Shown: piece after piece, positions 51,446-61,762 of the stretch
How positions within the stretch are numbered: the first letter of the stretch is position 1
How the letters are laid out: every line of letters begins with the position of its first letter
NCBI GenBank assembly: GCA_905221605.1
Contig: CAJNDS010002745.1
Location: forward strand, 939,703 to 1,003,702
DNA length: 64,000 bases
Source: Symbiodinium natans
Lineage: Eukaryota > Sar > Dinophyceae > Suessiales > Symbiodiniaceae
Reading direction: 5' to 3'
Made by a program: the position numbers and the translations under genes
Notes under the pieces: model-generated
What the model was told of the DNA's origin: nothing
The model's database searches: none
Seen by the model: only the letters and a program-made list of their open reading frames with translations

Positions 51446-51534
51446 GAGCCCCTGTTCCAAGAGCGTGTGTGTCTGAGGGCGGCGCACGAGGTCTGCCACC
51501 CGGTGCATGCGCAACACCAAGACCTCAGCAGAGG
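51446..51534 (-). CDS. predicted exon
   Basis: Acceptor CTCAAG, donor GTTTAGGG. Reads SAEVLVLRMHRVADLVRRPQ then THTLLEQG. Confidence 0.65.
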
Positions 51535-51539
51535 CTTGA

Positions 51540-52520
51540 GGGTTTAGGGTTTAGGGTTTAGGGTTTAGGGTTTGGGGATTAGGGTTTAGGGTTTAGGGTT
51601 TAGGGTTTAGGGTTTAGGGTTTAGGGTTTAGGGTTTAGGGTTTAGGGTTTAGCAGAGCTGACACTGGAAAGAGGTTTAGTGTACCCCTTTGAGCTTGGGC
51701 TTCGGAACTTTGGGGTTTAGGGCTTAGGGACTAGAGTTCAGGGTCTAGGGTTTCGGATTTAGGGTTTAGGGTTTAGGGTTTAGGGTTTAGGGTTTAGGGT
51801 TTAGGGTTTAGGGTCAGGGTTTCGGGGCTTAGGCTCAAGGACTTGCCGTTGCGGCCTCTCAGGGTTCGAAAACTTGGCGTTCAGGGTTCAGGGTTCAGGG
51901 TTTAGGGTTTAGGGTTTAGGGTTTAGGGTTTAGGGTTTAGGGTTTAGGGTTTAGGGTTTAGGGTTCAGGGTTTAGCTTAAGGTTTGGGGTGTAGGGCGTA
52001 GGGTGTAGGGTTTAGGGCTTCAGGTTTGGGGCTTAGGTTTGGGGTTTGGGGTTTAGGGCTTAAGGTTTGGGGTTTAGGTTTAGGGTTTAGGGTTTAGGGC
52101 TTAAGGTTTGGGGCTTAGGGCTTGAGTTGTAATCCGTTCGTCCCTGGCAAAAACGAACCAACATCAAAGCCGATGCAACCCTAAACCCTAAATCTCAAAC
52201 CCTAAATCTTAAACCCTAAACCCTAACCACCCCTCTCGTCCCGCTTTCTATACCGAGTTCCCCCAACTGAGCCAGCAATGGGAACAAGGTCTCTAGCCAG
52301 GCATCTAAGGTTTGGTTCGGGGGTTAGGCAGGGTTTAGGGTTTAGGGTTTAGGGTTTAGGGTTTAGGGTTTAGGGTTTAGGGTTTAGGGTTTAGGGTTTA
52401 GGGTTTAGGGTTTAGGGTTTAAGGTCTAGGGTTTAGGGTTTAGGGTTTGGGGTTTGGGGTTTGGGGTTTAGGGTTTGGGGTTTGGGGTTTGGGGTTTGGG
52501 GTTTGGGGTTTGGGGTTTAG
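51540..52520 (+). repeat. run of TTTAGGG and TTTGGGG arrays
   Basis: Blocks at 51540-51650, 51735-51815, 51890-51975, 52070-52110 and 52330-52515 (ending in TTTGGGG). The small islands between hold no convincing exon. Confidence 0.85.
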
Positions 52521-52726
52521 GAGTCCTTGTAGGTATTGCTTATCGTAACCCGACACCCGAAACCAAAATCTAAACCTTGAACCAACCCCGACTTCTTCTG
52601 CAAAGCCGCCGTGGAGCAGTATGAAGAAACGACCTCGGCGTCCTAGCTTTTACATCCTCTAGGCGCGTTTTGGGTTTCGTGTTGTCAGGTGTAGGGCCTA
52701 GGTATGATATAACCTTTCTTGCACAG

Positions 52727-52844
52727 ACGCTCCCTCCTGCGCTCTTGCTCGCTCACTCACTCTTTTGCGTTCGCAATCTTCTCTCACTCGCTCCATCGTT
52801 CCGTTCCTCGATGGATTCAGCTGGCTAGCTCACATGTGGCAAAG
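52727..52844 (+). CDS. plus-strand gene, exon 1
   Basis: Acceptor TTCTTGCACAG, donor AAG|GTGACT. Ends SIVPFLDGFSWLAHMWQ. Confidence 0.5.
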
Positions 52845-52908
52845 GTGACTGACGCCACAGCAGATGGACCTGCCACAACGCTAATTAACCTGCTCTCTTA
52901 TGTTGCAG
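52845..52908 (+). other. 64-nt intron, copy 1
   Basis: GTGACTGACGCC at the start, CTAATTAAC branch-like motif, pyrimidine-rich CTCTCTTATGTTGCAG end. About 89% identical to 53221-53284 by eye. Confidence 0.7.
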
Positions 52909-53220
52909 CCGCCCACTGCTGACAGCGCAAGTACCTGCGCTGCAGCCTCTTCAACAGGGCGCTGCTTCATCACAAGATCCAAGAACAAGAAAACCAACAA
53001 CGACGAAGGGTAGACGCGCACGACTTCTACCATCTAGTCCCAGGCGCACATTGGCGGACACATGCTGCTGGGGCAAATCGCAAGACTGCTTTCGCAAGCA
53101 ACCGCAGGAAACAGTCAGCACAGAGTCATTCAATAGCATAAGGGAGAACATCCCAACCCGCAAGCCGATCTTGGGGGCTTGGCAGGCCCTCAGCGGTCCG
53201 GAGATTCCTATGTGGCAAAG
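52909..53220 (+). CDS. plus-strand gene, exon 2
   Basis: 312 bp with no stop in the joined frame. Contains RPLLTAQVPALQPLQQGAAS and FNSIRENIPTRKPILGAWQA. Ends in the same MWQ codons as exon 1, reflecting the repeat unit. Confidence 0.6.
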
Positions 53221-53284
53221 GTGACTGACGCCACAGCAGACAGACCTGCCGCAACGCTAATTAACCTGCACTCTCGTTTTGCAG
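53221..53284 (+). other. 64-nt intron, copy 2
   Basis: Same length, donor, branch-like CTAATTAAC and CAG end as copy 1, with roughly seven differences. Confidence 0.7.
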
Positions 53285-53381
53285 CCGCCGACTGCTGACA
53301 GCGCAAACACCTTGCACTGCCAGCTCTTCAGCAGGGCGCTGCATCGGAGCGTTTACACCGGAACCGGCTACGCCTCAATGA
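53285..53381 (+). CDS. plus-strand gene, exon 3 with stop
   Basis: 1 + 32 codons to TGA. Starts RRLLTAQTPCTASSSAGRC, homologous to the start of exon 2 but with a net one-base difference further on. Confidence 0.5.
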
Positions 53382-53459
53382 GGGGTTGGGTTTCCTCAAC
53401 GGGTTTAGGGTGTAGGGTTGACTGCTATAGGAATCCCAGAAAATCATGTGTGATTGAAG

Positions 53460-53544
53460 AAGTGGTTCTTTAAGTCAAAGCCTTTTGGAGCGTCTGGCCC
53501 TTGGATCTCCGAGTCAACAGAAGGGACGAGGCCATGTTGCACAG
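53460..53544 (+). CDS. predicted exon in duplication, copy 1
   Basis: AG acceptor, donor ACAG|GTGACT (same donor motif as the 64-nt introns). Reads KWFFKSKPFGASGPWISEST. Intron 53545-53595 (51 nt) also has CTAATTAACCTGCAG. Confidence 0.5.
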
Positions 53545-53595
53545 GTGACTGACGCCACAGCGGATGGACCTCCTGCGACGCTAATTAACCTGCAG

Positions 53596-53710
53596 CGCTG
53601 TGCCAGCAATCCGAGGCGGTCGGCACATGGGAGGTGTGCGAGCGCCTACGAGACGCGGTGCTGGGCAAAGCTGTTCTGCAATGGCCAAGTTCGGTGCCCC
53701 AAACTCCAAA
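53596..53710 (+). CDS. predicted exon in duplication, copy 1
   Basis: In phase with the previous exon. Reads LCQQSEAVGTWEVCERLRDA then VLGKAVLQWPSS. A competing frame is open too. Confidence 0.5.
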
Positions 53711-53888
53711 GCCCCTCAGCCACCAAACACTCTCAAACCCTAAACCCTAAACCCTAAACCCCAAACCCCAAACCCTGAACAATAGAACTTCTTACAGCAA
53801 GGCAAGCACGAACGCAGACACGGTGCACAAGCCTTGCCGGCCCCCCCTTCCTTCCCCCCGCGACACCCGAATAGCAAAAATGTGCACA

Positions 53889-54002
53889 TGTTTAGGGTTT
53901 AGGGTTTAGGGTTTAGGGTTTAGGGTTTAGGGTTTAGGGTTTAGGGTTTAGGGTTTAGGGTTTAGGGTTTAGGGTTTAGGGTTTAGGGTTTAGGGTTTAG
54001 GG
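53889..54002 (+). repeat. (TTTAGGG)n array
   Basis: About 16 perfect units inside the duplication; its partner at 55180-55302 has one GGGGTTT variant and one extra unit. Confidence 0.95.
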
Positions 54003-54439
54003 TTCATATTGAGAATCGTCATCGTCGTCCCCATCCTCCTCCTCATCATCGCCAGCCATCTTCATCGTCATCGTCATCGTCATCATTACTTGGTTCCTAG
54101 GGACTTATACCCGCAGGTATAAGTCTACTTACAACCTACTTCGGGGACTTAGGGGGCTAAAAAGTACAGTTGTAATTGGGATTATTAAAATGCCCTGAAC
54201 TTCCAAGTATCGCCGTCGCGTCATGATGAAAGAGGCCAGGGGCAACTCTGCAAAAAGTAACGCAGCTCTTTGATCGGTGGGGTTTAGGGGTTGAGGGGTT
54301 TCAGGGCACCGTTTCAAAACCCTAAACCCGTCAACCAGCCTCAACCTTAAACCCTACATCCGGAAAACCACCCTCAGCCCTAAACCCGAAACCCTAAACC
54401 CTAAACCCTAAATAAACCCCAATGCCAGAACACTAAACC

Positions 54440-54711
54440 CTAAACCCTAAACCGGCGGAGGTGTTTTTTTTCTTAGGTCTGGCTCTCCTGTGTTCTTTTT
54501 CCTAGGTCTGGCTCGACACCTCGGTGGTCGACGAGCCATACTCTAATTTGCGGTGTTTTGCACGTTTGGAGCTCCTGAATCATTGCAAAACCCGCAGAAA
54601 AACCTGTAAATCATGGTGTTTTTGTACGTTTGCCTGCTTGACAGTGCACCAAATCCTAGCAATTACCGCATTCACGGGCTTTTAATACGCTATAAATACT
54701 GCAATTTGCCG
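54440..54711. other. unique DNA between duplicates
   Basis: AT-richer, with a short TTTTTCCTAGGTCTGGCTC direct repeat (54467-54515). No exon convincing. Confidence 0.4.
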
Positions 54712-55650
54712 CTGCTATAGGAATCCCAGAAAATCATGTGTGATTGAAGAAGTGGCTCTTTAAGTCAAAGCCTTTTGGAGCGTCTGGCCCTTGGATCTCC
54801 GAGTCAACAGAAGGGACGAGGCCATGTTGCACAGGTGACTGACGCCACAGCGGATGGACCTCCTGCGACGCTAATTAACCTGCAGCGCTGTGCCAGCAAT
54901 CCGAGGCGGTCGGCACATGGGAGGTGTGCGAGCGCCTACGAGACGCGGTGCTGGGCAAAGCTGTTCTGCAATGGCCAAGTTCGGTGCCCCAAACTCCAAA
55001 GCCCCTCAGCCACCAAACACTCTCAAACCCTAAACCCTAAACCCTAAACCCCAAACCCCAAACCCTGAACAATAGAACTTCTTACAGCAAGGCAAGCACG
55101 AACGCAGACACGGTGCACAAGCCTTGCCGGCCCCCCCTTCCTTCCCCCCGCGACACCCGAATAGCAAAAATGTGCACATGTTTAGGGTTTAGGGTTTAGG
55201 GTTTAGGGTTTAGGGTTTAGGGGTTTAGGGTTTAGGGTTTAGGGTTTAGGGTTTAGGGTTTAGGGTTTAGGGTTTAGGGTTTAGGGTTTAGGGTTTAGGG
55301 TTCATATTGAGAATCGTCATCGCCGTCCCCATCCTCCTCCTCATCATCGCCAGCCATTGTCATCGCCATCGTCATCATTACGGGTACTTATGCCCCCAGT
55401 AATAAGTCTACTTATGCAGGGGACTTAGGGGCCTTATAAGTACAGTTATACTTGGGGCGATAAGTGCCCTGAGGCTCCATGTATCGCCGTCGCGTCATGA
55501 GCCAGGGAAAAACTCTACAGGAGTAACGCAGCTCTTAGATCGTTGGGGTTTAGCGGTTCGGGGGTTACAGGGCACCTTTTAGATACCCTAAATCCTGTAA
55601 ACCACCCAAAACCCTGAACCCTAAATCCGGAAAACCGCCCCTCAACCCTA
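54712..55650 (+). repeat. segmental duplication, copy 2
   Basis: Partner of 53422-54360. Exon equivalents at 54750-54834 and 54886-55000. Confidence 0.85.
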
Positions 55651-55734
55651 AACCCTAGACAGACCCTAGGAAACCCTAAACCCTAAACCCTAAACCCTGA
55701 ACCCTAAACCCTAAACCCTAAACCCCAAACGCAC

Positions 55735-55798
55735 GCCACGGCACCAGCTCCTTGAGCTCGGAGAGCGCAAGCACCTGCTCCATCGACCAGCTGGAAGC
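55735..55798 (-). CDS. predicted exon
   Basis: Acceptor TCCTAG|G, donor GTGCGT. Reads ASSWSMEQVLALSELKELVP. Confidence 0.7.
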
Positions 55799-55808
55799 CT
55801 AGGAAAGG

Positions 55809-55945
55809 CTTAGGGTTTAGGGTTTAGGGTTTAGGGTTCAGGGTTCAGGGTTCAGGGTTTAGGGTTTAGGGTTTAGGGTTTAGGGTTTAGGGTTTAGGGT
55901 TTAGGGTTTAGGGTTTAGGGTTTAGGGTTTAGGGTTTAGGGTGTA
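55809..55945 (+). repeat. (TTTAGGG)n array
   Basis: About 19 units, adjacent to the acceptor side of exon 55735-55798. Confidence 0.9.
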
Positions 55946-56159
55946 GGGTTCAGAGTGAAGAATGCTTGCTTTGTTCGCGACCCCTAAACCCTGGGTCAGG
56001 TACTAGGAGTTCACAAGGCTTTCTGGCCTGAGACCCTGAGGGCGTAATTAGGGTTGAGGGCCTTCGAGTTTAGGGTCTTAGTTAGGGTTTAGGGAGGGCA
56101 TTCAGCCCCAAACCCTAAACTCTAAACCCTGCATCCGCCGCAGCTCCCCGAAGCCCTAA

Positions 56160-56260
56160 AACCCTAAACCCTAAGCCCTAAACCCTAAACCCTAAACCCT
56201 AAACCCTAAACCCTAAACCCTAAACCCTAAACCCTAAACCCTAAGCCCTAAGCCCTATAC
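56160..56260 (-). repeat. (CCCTAAA)n array
   Basis: About 14 units. Confidence 0.9.
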
Positions 56261-56497
56261 CCTAACCCAACCTTAACCCGACAAGGCTTAGGCAGATCCG
56301 GTGACGATTCCCAAGGCCCTAGAACCCAAAGAAACCCTAAAACCCCCAAAGCCCTACATACACCCCAGCCCCCTTACCCCCAATAACTGGTTTAGGGTTG
56401 TTTAGGGTTTAGGGTTTTCGGGTTTTAGGGGTTTAGGGGTTTAGGGATTTAGGGTTTTAGGGTTTTAGGGGTTTAGGGTTTAGGGTTTAGGGTGTAC

Positions 56498-56615
56498 TTC
56501 GGGCTTCGGGCTTCGGGTAGCCGTGCACCTCCTGCCCTGCGGCCCGCGGGGCGTTGAAGAGGAGCAGGCGCTCGCACGTGAGGACCAGGGCTTGACGGCT
56601 CCTCATCCAGTTCGC
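56498..56615 (-). CDS. predicted exon
   Basis: Acceptor TCCGAG|G, donor GTACAC. Reads NWMRSRQALVLTCERLLLFN then APRAAGQEVHGYPK. The RLLLFN strand with alternating residues is PH-like. Confidence 0.7.
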
Positions 56616-56679
56616 CTCGGACACGAAAGGGTTTAGGGTTTAGGGTTTAGGGCTTAGGGTTTAGGGTTTAGGGTTTAGC

Positions 56680-56681
56680 GT

Positions 56682-56748
<67 letters not shown>

Positions 56749-56755
56749 GGGTGAG
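56680..56755 (+). repeat. GGGTTGA-variant array
   Basis: Ten heptamers of one variant. Confidence 0.9.
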
Positions 56756-57223
56756 GGTTTGTTGGGCTTGGGGATTTTAGGGTTTCGTGGTCCTTCTGAC
56801 CAAACTCCCGTTCAGTCATGTCTGGCATGCTACTTATTCAGAACTTGGGTCGCTGATACATGCCGCTTAGAAACGGATTCCTTTTGGTATTATAGACTCC
56901 AAACCCAAACCCTAAACCCTAAACCCTAAACCCCGAAAGCCCTAAACCCTAGACCCCGAAAGCCCCAAACCCCGAAATATCTCTTGCCACCTTAGAGGCT
57001 TTCGACCCTAAGACCCCAAAGCCCTAAACCACCAACCAGAACCCCATCACAGGGTCTAGGGCTTTTGGCGGTTAGGGCTTAGGGATTAGGGTCTAGGGTT
57101 TAGGGTTTCGGGCTGAGGGTTTAGGGCTTAGGGTTTAGCGTGCTCAAAAGCAGATTTCTTTCACCCCCCTAAGCCTTAAGCCCTGCACCCACGACCCGAA
57201 GCCCCAAAGCCCTAAAAGCTTAC

Positions 57224-57249
57224 CAGGGAAGCCGGGGCGCTTCGAAGTC
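57224..57249 (-). CDS. predicted micro-exon (26 bp)
   Basis: Acceptor CTACAG|G, perfect donor GTAAGC. Reads DFEAPRLP. Confidence 0.45.
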
Positions 57250-57418
57250 CTGTAGACCCTCAACTCTAAACGCCGAAATCCGAAACCCTGATTGTAGAGT
57301 TTGGGGAGTTTGGGGTTTAGGGAGTTCAGCGTTTAAGGTTTAAGGGTTTAGGGAAAAAGCCCTTACCTCGAAAGCCTGAGCCCTCAGCCTCTTAACGCTG
57401 AGCCTTGAACCCTAAAGC

Positions 57419-57478
57419 CTCTCTGTCTCAGGGGCAGGGTCCGCGTAGACGCCGACGACTCGATCGACCAACGCCCCC
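57419..57478 (-). CDS. predicted exon
   Basis: Acceptor AACTCAG|G, GC donor. Reads GALVDRVVGVYADPAPETE. Confidence 0.65.
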
Positions 57479-57504
57479 CTGAGTTGTACTACTCACTTAA
57501 TTTA

Positions 57505-57668
57505 AGGGTTTAGGGTTTAGGGTTTAGGTTTTAGGGTTTAGGGTTTAGGGTTTAGGGTTTAGGGTCTAGGGTTTAGGGTTTAGGGTTTAGGGTTTAGGTT
57601 TTAGGGTTTAGGGTTTAGGTTTTAGGGTTTAGGGTTTAGGGTTTAGGGTTTAGGGTTTAGGGTTTAGG
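57505..57668 (+). repeat. (TTTAGGG)n array
   Basis: About 22 units, four with an extra T. Confidence 0.9.
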
Positions 57669-57678
57669 GAGCTGCAAC

Positions 57679-57785
57679 TTAGGGTTCTCCGAAAATGTTG
57701 AACGTTGAGCTGTGTGTCTGCGTGTGACCCAATCCTCCGGGGAGTAGTTAGCGTAGTGTTGTTGAACAATTACAAGATGTAAAGC
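57679..57785 (-). CDS. predicted exon
   Basis: Acceptor GCGCAG|G. Reads HYANYSPEDWVTRRHTAQRS then TFSENP. Confidence 0.65.
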
Positions 57786-58177
57786 CTGCGCTTTGAAATG
57801 CCTCGGTATACATACGGAGTTATATACACATATACTGTGAAATGCCCTAAACCCTACACAAGCAAGCGTGTCTTAGTCAGGTATTACTACAGAACCTGCG
57901 ACCCTAAACCCTAAACCCTAAACCCTGAACCCTGAACCCTGAACTTAACCCTACACCTCAGGTTGAGGGTCTAGAGTTGAAAGCTTAGGCTCGTTTGGGG
58001 AGTTGGGAGTTGGGCTTGAGGGTTGAGGGTTTAGGGTGTAGGGTTTAGGGTTTAGGGGTTCGGGGTTTGGGGTTTAGGGCTTAGGGTTTAGGGTTTAGGG
58101 TTTAGGGTTTAGGGTTTAGGGGTTCGGGGTTTAGGGTGTGGGGGTTCGGGGTTTAGGGTTTGGGTTTGTAAAGGGAC

Positions 58178-58229
58178 TGCCGTGTCTGAGCCCCCCGCAG
58201 TCCCGCATGAGTGTAGTTCGTCACGCACC
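58178..58229 (-). CDS. predicted exon
   Basis: Acceptor TCGGCAG|G, donor GTCCCT. Reads VRDELHSCGTAGGSDT. Confidence 0.5.
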
Positions 58230-58936
58230 TGCCGATGGGTTCTTTTCAAAGGGCATAAAACCTGGATTCCTAAACCCTAAACCCGAAATCCTAAAACCTG
58301 AATCCTAAACATCACAAGTTGCGGGGGAGGCCGAAGACCGGCTTAGAGCCCTAAGAACGCGAAGTCCTTAGAGTCCTAAACGCTTAAGCCCTGAACCGTA
58401 AACCTGAGACCCTAAACCCTAAACCCTAAACCCCTAGACCCTAAACCCTAAACCCTTATCGGAATCAGAACCCTCCGCCTTTCAACCCAAACGACCCAAG
58501 CCCCTCTAGGCCTAGATGTGGGGTCGGTTGACCTGCCTGATGGCCCTAACCCGAAACCCTACACCCTTAACCCTTTTGGTATCCAAGACTAGATAAAGAA
58601 TCGACACGAGAAGGCAGGCACTCCCCAAAAAATGTAACCCTTGGCCTAATGAGCCGTAGACCCTGAACCCCTAAACCCTGAACCTTGAACCCTAAACCCT
58701 AAACCCTAAACCTTGAACCTTGAACCTTAAACCCTAAACTCGAAACCCAAAACCCTACACTCCCAAACACCTTGACCCTAAACCCTTACTTCAACCCCAA
58801 ATTCCCAAAACCCTAAGCCCTAAAATTCCCAAAACCCTACACCCTAAACCTAAAACCCGAAGCCCCTAAACCCGAAACTCTAAACCCTAACCCCTAAACT
58901 CCCTAAACCCCAAACCCGAACCTGAAACCCCCAAAC

Positions 58937-58993
58937 CCTGTTCGTTCAAAGCTTGCGGCCAAGAGTCGCAGACCACACCCCAGTCGCCTGCTG
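58937..58993 (-). CDS. predicted exon
   Basis: Acceptor CTCAAAG; donor GTTTGG. Reads AAGDWGVVCDSWPQALNEQ. Confidence 0.6.
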
Positions 58994-59236
58994 CTTTGAG
59001 TGTTTAGGGTTTGGGGTTTTGGGTTTAAGGCTTTAAGGTTTAGGGTTTAGGGTTTAAGATTTAGGATTTAGGGTGTAAGGTTTAGGGTTTCCCGTGGAGG
59101 AAGGGCTGCTGATATGGCAGGGTTTAGGGCTTGTTTAGGGTTTAATTAGGGCTTCGGGCTTGGGGTTTAGGGTTTAGGGTTTCGGGTTTAGGGTTTCGGG
59201 TTTAGGGTTTAGGGCTGGGCCATGATGCAGGTTCAC

Positions 59237-59324
59237 CGAATTTTGTTGATGCGTGGTTTGGATTGAGACAACGGGCGAAACCAACAGTCGCCCATTGTGT
59301 GTGACGACGGGAGTGCCCGACCAG
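59237..59324 (-). CDS. predicted exon
   Basis: Acceptor GTCACAG, donor GTGAAC. Reads SSHTMGDCWFRPLSQSKPRI then NKI. Confidence 0.65.
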
Positions 59325-59418
59325 CTGTGACGTCAGGGTTTAGGGTTTAGGGTTTAGGGTTTAGGGTTTAGGGTTTAGGGTTTAGGGTTTAGGGTTTAGG
59401 GTTTAGGGTTTAGGGTAT

Positions 59419-59492
59419 CGAGATATGTTCTGTAGACTGCCGGCACCAGCCCTGGGCCGAAGAGAGCGCTGTACCCAGTTCATGGTGACCCT
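59419..59492 (-). CDS. predicted exon, donor unclear
   Basis: Acceptor TGTGAG. Reads RVTMNWVQRSLRPRAGAGSL. Confidence 0.55.
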
Positions 59493-59633
59493 CTCACATT
59501 CCCTAAACCCTAAACCCTAAACCCTAAACCCTAAACCCTAAACCCTAAACCCTAAACCCTAAACCCTAACCCTAAACCCTAATGAGCTGTACACTGAGGC
59601 TTTGATTGAGGCAGACATGTTCAAGGTCTCAGC

Positions 59634-59731
59634 CTCCCGTCCAAGCTCCCTGGCCACGAATAAACTTCAAAAGCCAAGCTGGTGCCAACAGGTTCAATCT
59701 GCCGCAAGTCAAGACTTCGCAAGCCAACCCG
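59634..59731 (-). CDS. predicted exon
   Basis: Acceptor TTGTCTTGGCAG with a good pyrimidine tract, GC donor. Reads RSLDLRQIEPVGTSLAFEVY then SWPGSLDG. The plus strand is open too (NELYTEALIEADMFKVSASR). Confidence 0.55.
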
Positions 59732-60193
59732 CTGCCAAGACAAAACAAGAACACTAAAGCCTAAACTCCTGGAGCCCTCCTTCACAAACCCTCTAAACCC
59801 CTACCTTGGAAGCTCCCTTGACTTAGATAGTCCCCATAACCCACCTTACTAACCCTACTTACTAAGTCAGAAGGGCTTCCAAGGAAGACCCCAAAGCCCA
59901 ATACTTGTGGACCAGAACCCTACATAAGCCGAAACGCAGAGGTCCTACTTTCTAAGCCTAAACCCCCTCTTCTCTAGACCCTAAACCCTATACTCCAAAA
60001 CCTCAGACCCCAAAGTCCGTATTCAGCAACCAACATGAAAACAAGGGTACAGTGTCGGTGGTGGTTACATGTATAGAGGAACTCCAAACAAGCCTAAATA
60101 CCCTCAACCCAAAGAGCCTAAACCCTAAACCCTAAAAACCCTAAACCCTAAACCCGAAAGTGCCTCGACCCTAATCCCTTTAAAGAGACCGAC

Positions 60194-60241
60194 CACGCAA
60201 GGGTTCGGCTTGCTGGGGCCAAGACTTCTTCAGCGATAAAT
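60194..60241 (-). CDS. predicted exon
   Basis: Acceptor ATCCAG, donor GTCGGT. Reads LSLKKSWPQQAEPLR. Confidence 0.5.
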
Positions 60242-60441
60242 CTGGATGTGGTGGGGTTAGGCGGGCCTAAAGGGCGTAGGGTTTAGGGTTTAGGGAGGGT
60301 TTAGGGTTTAGGGTTTAGGGTTTGGGGTTTAGGGTTTAGGGTTTAGGGTTTAGGGTTTAGGGTTTAGGGTTTAGGGTTTAGGGTTTAGGGTTTAAGGTTT
60401 TGCAAAACCGAACCCAGCACCCAAATAAGGTCAAAGGCGAC

Positions 60442-60524
60442 CGCCGGGCTTCCCCGGTCGCCCTGTTTCTGAGGCCTCCTCCTCCGCACTCAGCTGAGCT
60501 TGCTTCTTGGCCCGGGCGTTCTTC
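60442..60524 (-). CDS. predicted exon
   Basis: Acceptor TGAAAG|G, donor GTCGCC. Reads KNARAKKQAQLSAEEEASET then GRPGKPG. Confidence 0.7.
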
Positions 60525-60539
60525 CTTTCAGGGCTCAGG

Positions 60540-60680
60540 GGTTTAGGGTTTAGGGTTTAGGGTTTAGGTTTTAGGGCTTAGGGCTTAGGGTTTAGGGTTT
60601 AGGGTTTAGGGTTTAGGGTTTAGGGTTTAGGGTTTAGGGTTTAGGGTTTAGGGTTTAGGGTTTAGGGTTTAGGGTAATGA
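60540..60680 (+). repeat. (TTTAGGG)n array
   Basis: About 19 units beside the acceptor of exon 60442-60524; a CCCTAAA-type array lies further on. Confidence 0.9.
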
Positions 60681-61328
60681 GGTTTTTGGGCGGTTTTGAG
60701 GTTTAGGGGGTGTCCTGAGCGCGCATGCGAAACCAAACAAAAAACTTAGGGCTTAGGGCTCAAGGCTTCGGGCTTAGGGCTTAGGGTTGAGATTTTGGGC
60801 GGTAAAGGGGCCTAGAGGCCTAGACCCAGGTTCCCTAAAGGGTTTAGGGTTTAGGGTTTGGGGTTTAGGGTTAGGGTTTAGGGTTTAGGGTTTAGGGTTT
60901 CGGGGTTCGAGTTTCGGGTTTCGGGCTTCGGGTTTCGGGTTTAGGGCTGTTACCACAACCAATGGCAACCGCACACACCAAACCCCAAACCCCGCATTGC
61001 CCTAATCCCTCGGCGAAGAACCCCAACCTCAAACCCTCAGCCTAATGCCTTAAAGTCACCCTGATCCCGTCACATAAACCTGACGAAGCGCGAAGAACCC
61101 TAAACCCTAAACCCTAAACCCGAAACCCCAAACCTAAACCCTAAACCTCTAAACCCTGAACCCTAGAGACCCCTTTGACCCTCGCTAGGCTGCCCAGAAA
61201 CCTAGGCTTAAAAAGGGTGCCCTTTTTTGCTTAAAGGGGTTTATAAGGGAACCTAAACCCCCCAAAAAGGGAATAAGGGTACTACTGGGCATCCTAGCTC
61301 CTCACAAAAACCCCCTCGGCCCTCCAAC

Positions 61329-61399
61329 CACTGCAGACAGGCCACGAGAAACCGAGGCTGTCGCGCACCGGCGTCTTGAGCATTGTCAACGTGTAGGAC
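61329..61399 (-). CDS. predicted exon
   Basis: Acceptor CCCTAG|G, donor GTTGGA. Reads SYTLTMLKTPVRDSLGFSWP then VCS. Confidence 0.65.
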
Positions 61400-61472
61400 C
61401 TAGGGTTTGGGATTTAGCCAAACCCTAAACCCTCAACCCCAAACCCTACACCCCAAACCCTAAACCCTAAAC

Positions 61473-61524
61473 CGCAACGTTCCGTGTCGCGAAAACGCGG
61501 CGGGAACGCACTGCAATTGGAGCT
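61473..61524 (-). CDS. predicted exon
   Basis: Acceptor TCCAAG; donor GTTTAGGG. Reads SSNCSAFPPRFRDTERC. Confidence 0.55.
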
Positions 61525-61762
61525 CTTGGATGGGTTGCAACCCCCCCACCTATACCCTAAACCCTAAGCACTGAACGCTAAACCCTCAACCCTAAACCCG
61601 AAACCCTAAACCCCTGCCTACGATGGGTTTAGAATTTGGGAATCTAGAAGTTGGCTTATTTCGGGTTTCAGGGGTCTCGGCTATAGGGAGTTAGGGCTTT
61701 CGGGGTTTAGGGGTTTAGGGTTTGGGGGTTTGGGGGCTTTAGGGTTTAGGGTTTAGGGTGTT

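Larger units (their letters stand above)
44406..51534 (-). other. gene model: polytopic membrane protein, family unknown
   Basis: The last three exons (45469-45882, 45139-45319, 44406-44630) join in phase to a stop and carry at least six hydrophobic segments. Exon 46210-46297 is membrane-like too. Upstream exons (51446, 50766, 50385, 49364, 47976, 46839) are soluble and may belong to the same or a preceding gene. Transporter-like architecture is likely, but no signature motif identifies a family. Confidence 0.55.
52727..53381 (+). other. gene model (plus strand): three exons, two near-identical introns
   Basis: Exons 52727-52844, 52909-53220 and 53285-53381 (TGA at 53379). Phases are 2/2 throughout and exon 2 is exactly 312 bp, so the frame stays open across both joins. 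The product is Ser/Thr/Arg/Gln-rich with no recognised domain. Opposite in strand to the rest of the cluster. The 5' end may lie further upstream. Confidence 0.6.
53422..54360 (+). repeat. segmental duplication, copy 1
   Basis: Same sequence as 54712-55650. The first about 580 bp appear identical apart from one base (GGTTCTT/GGCTCTT), the telomeric array differs by 8 bases, and the last about 350 bp are clearly diverged with many indels. Confidence 0.85.
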
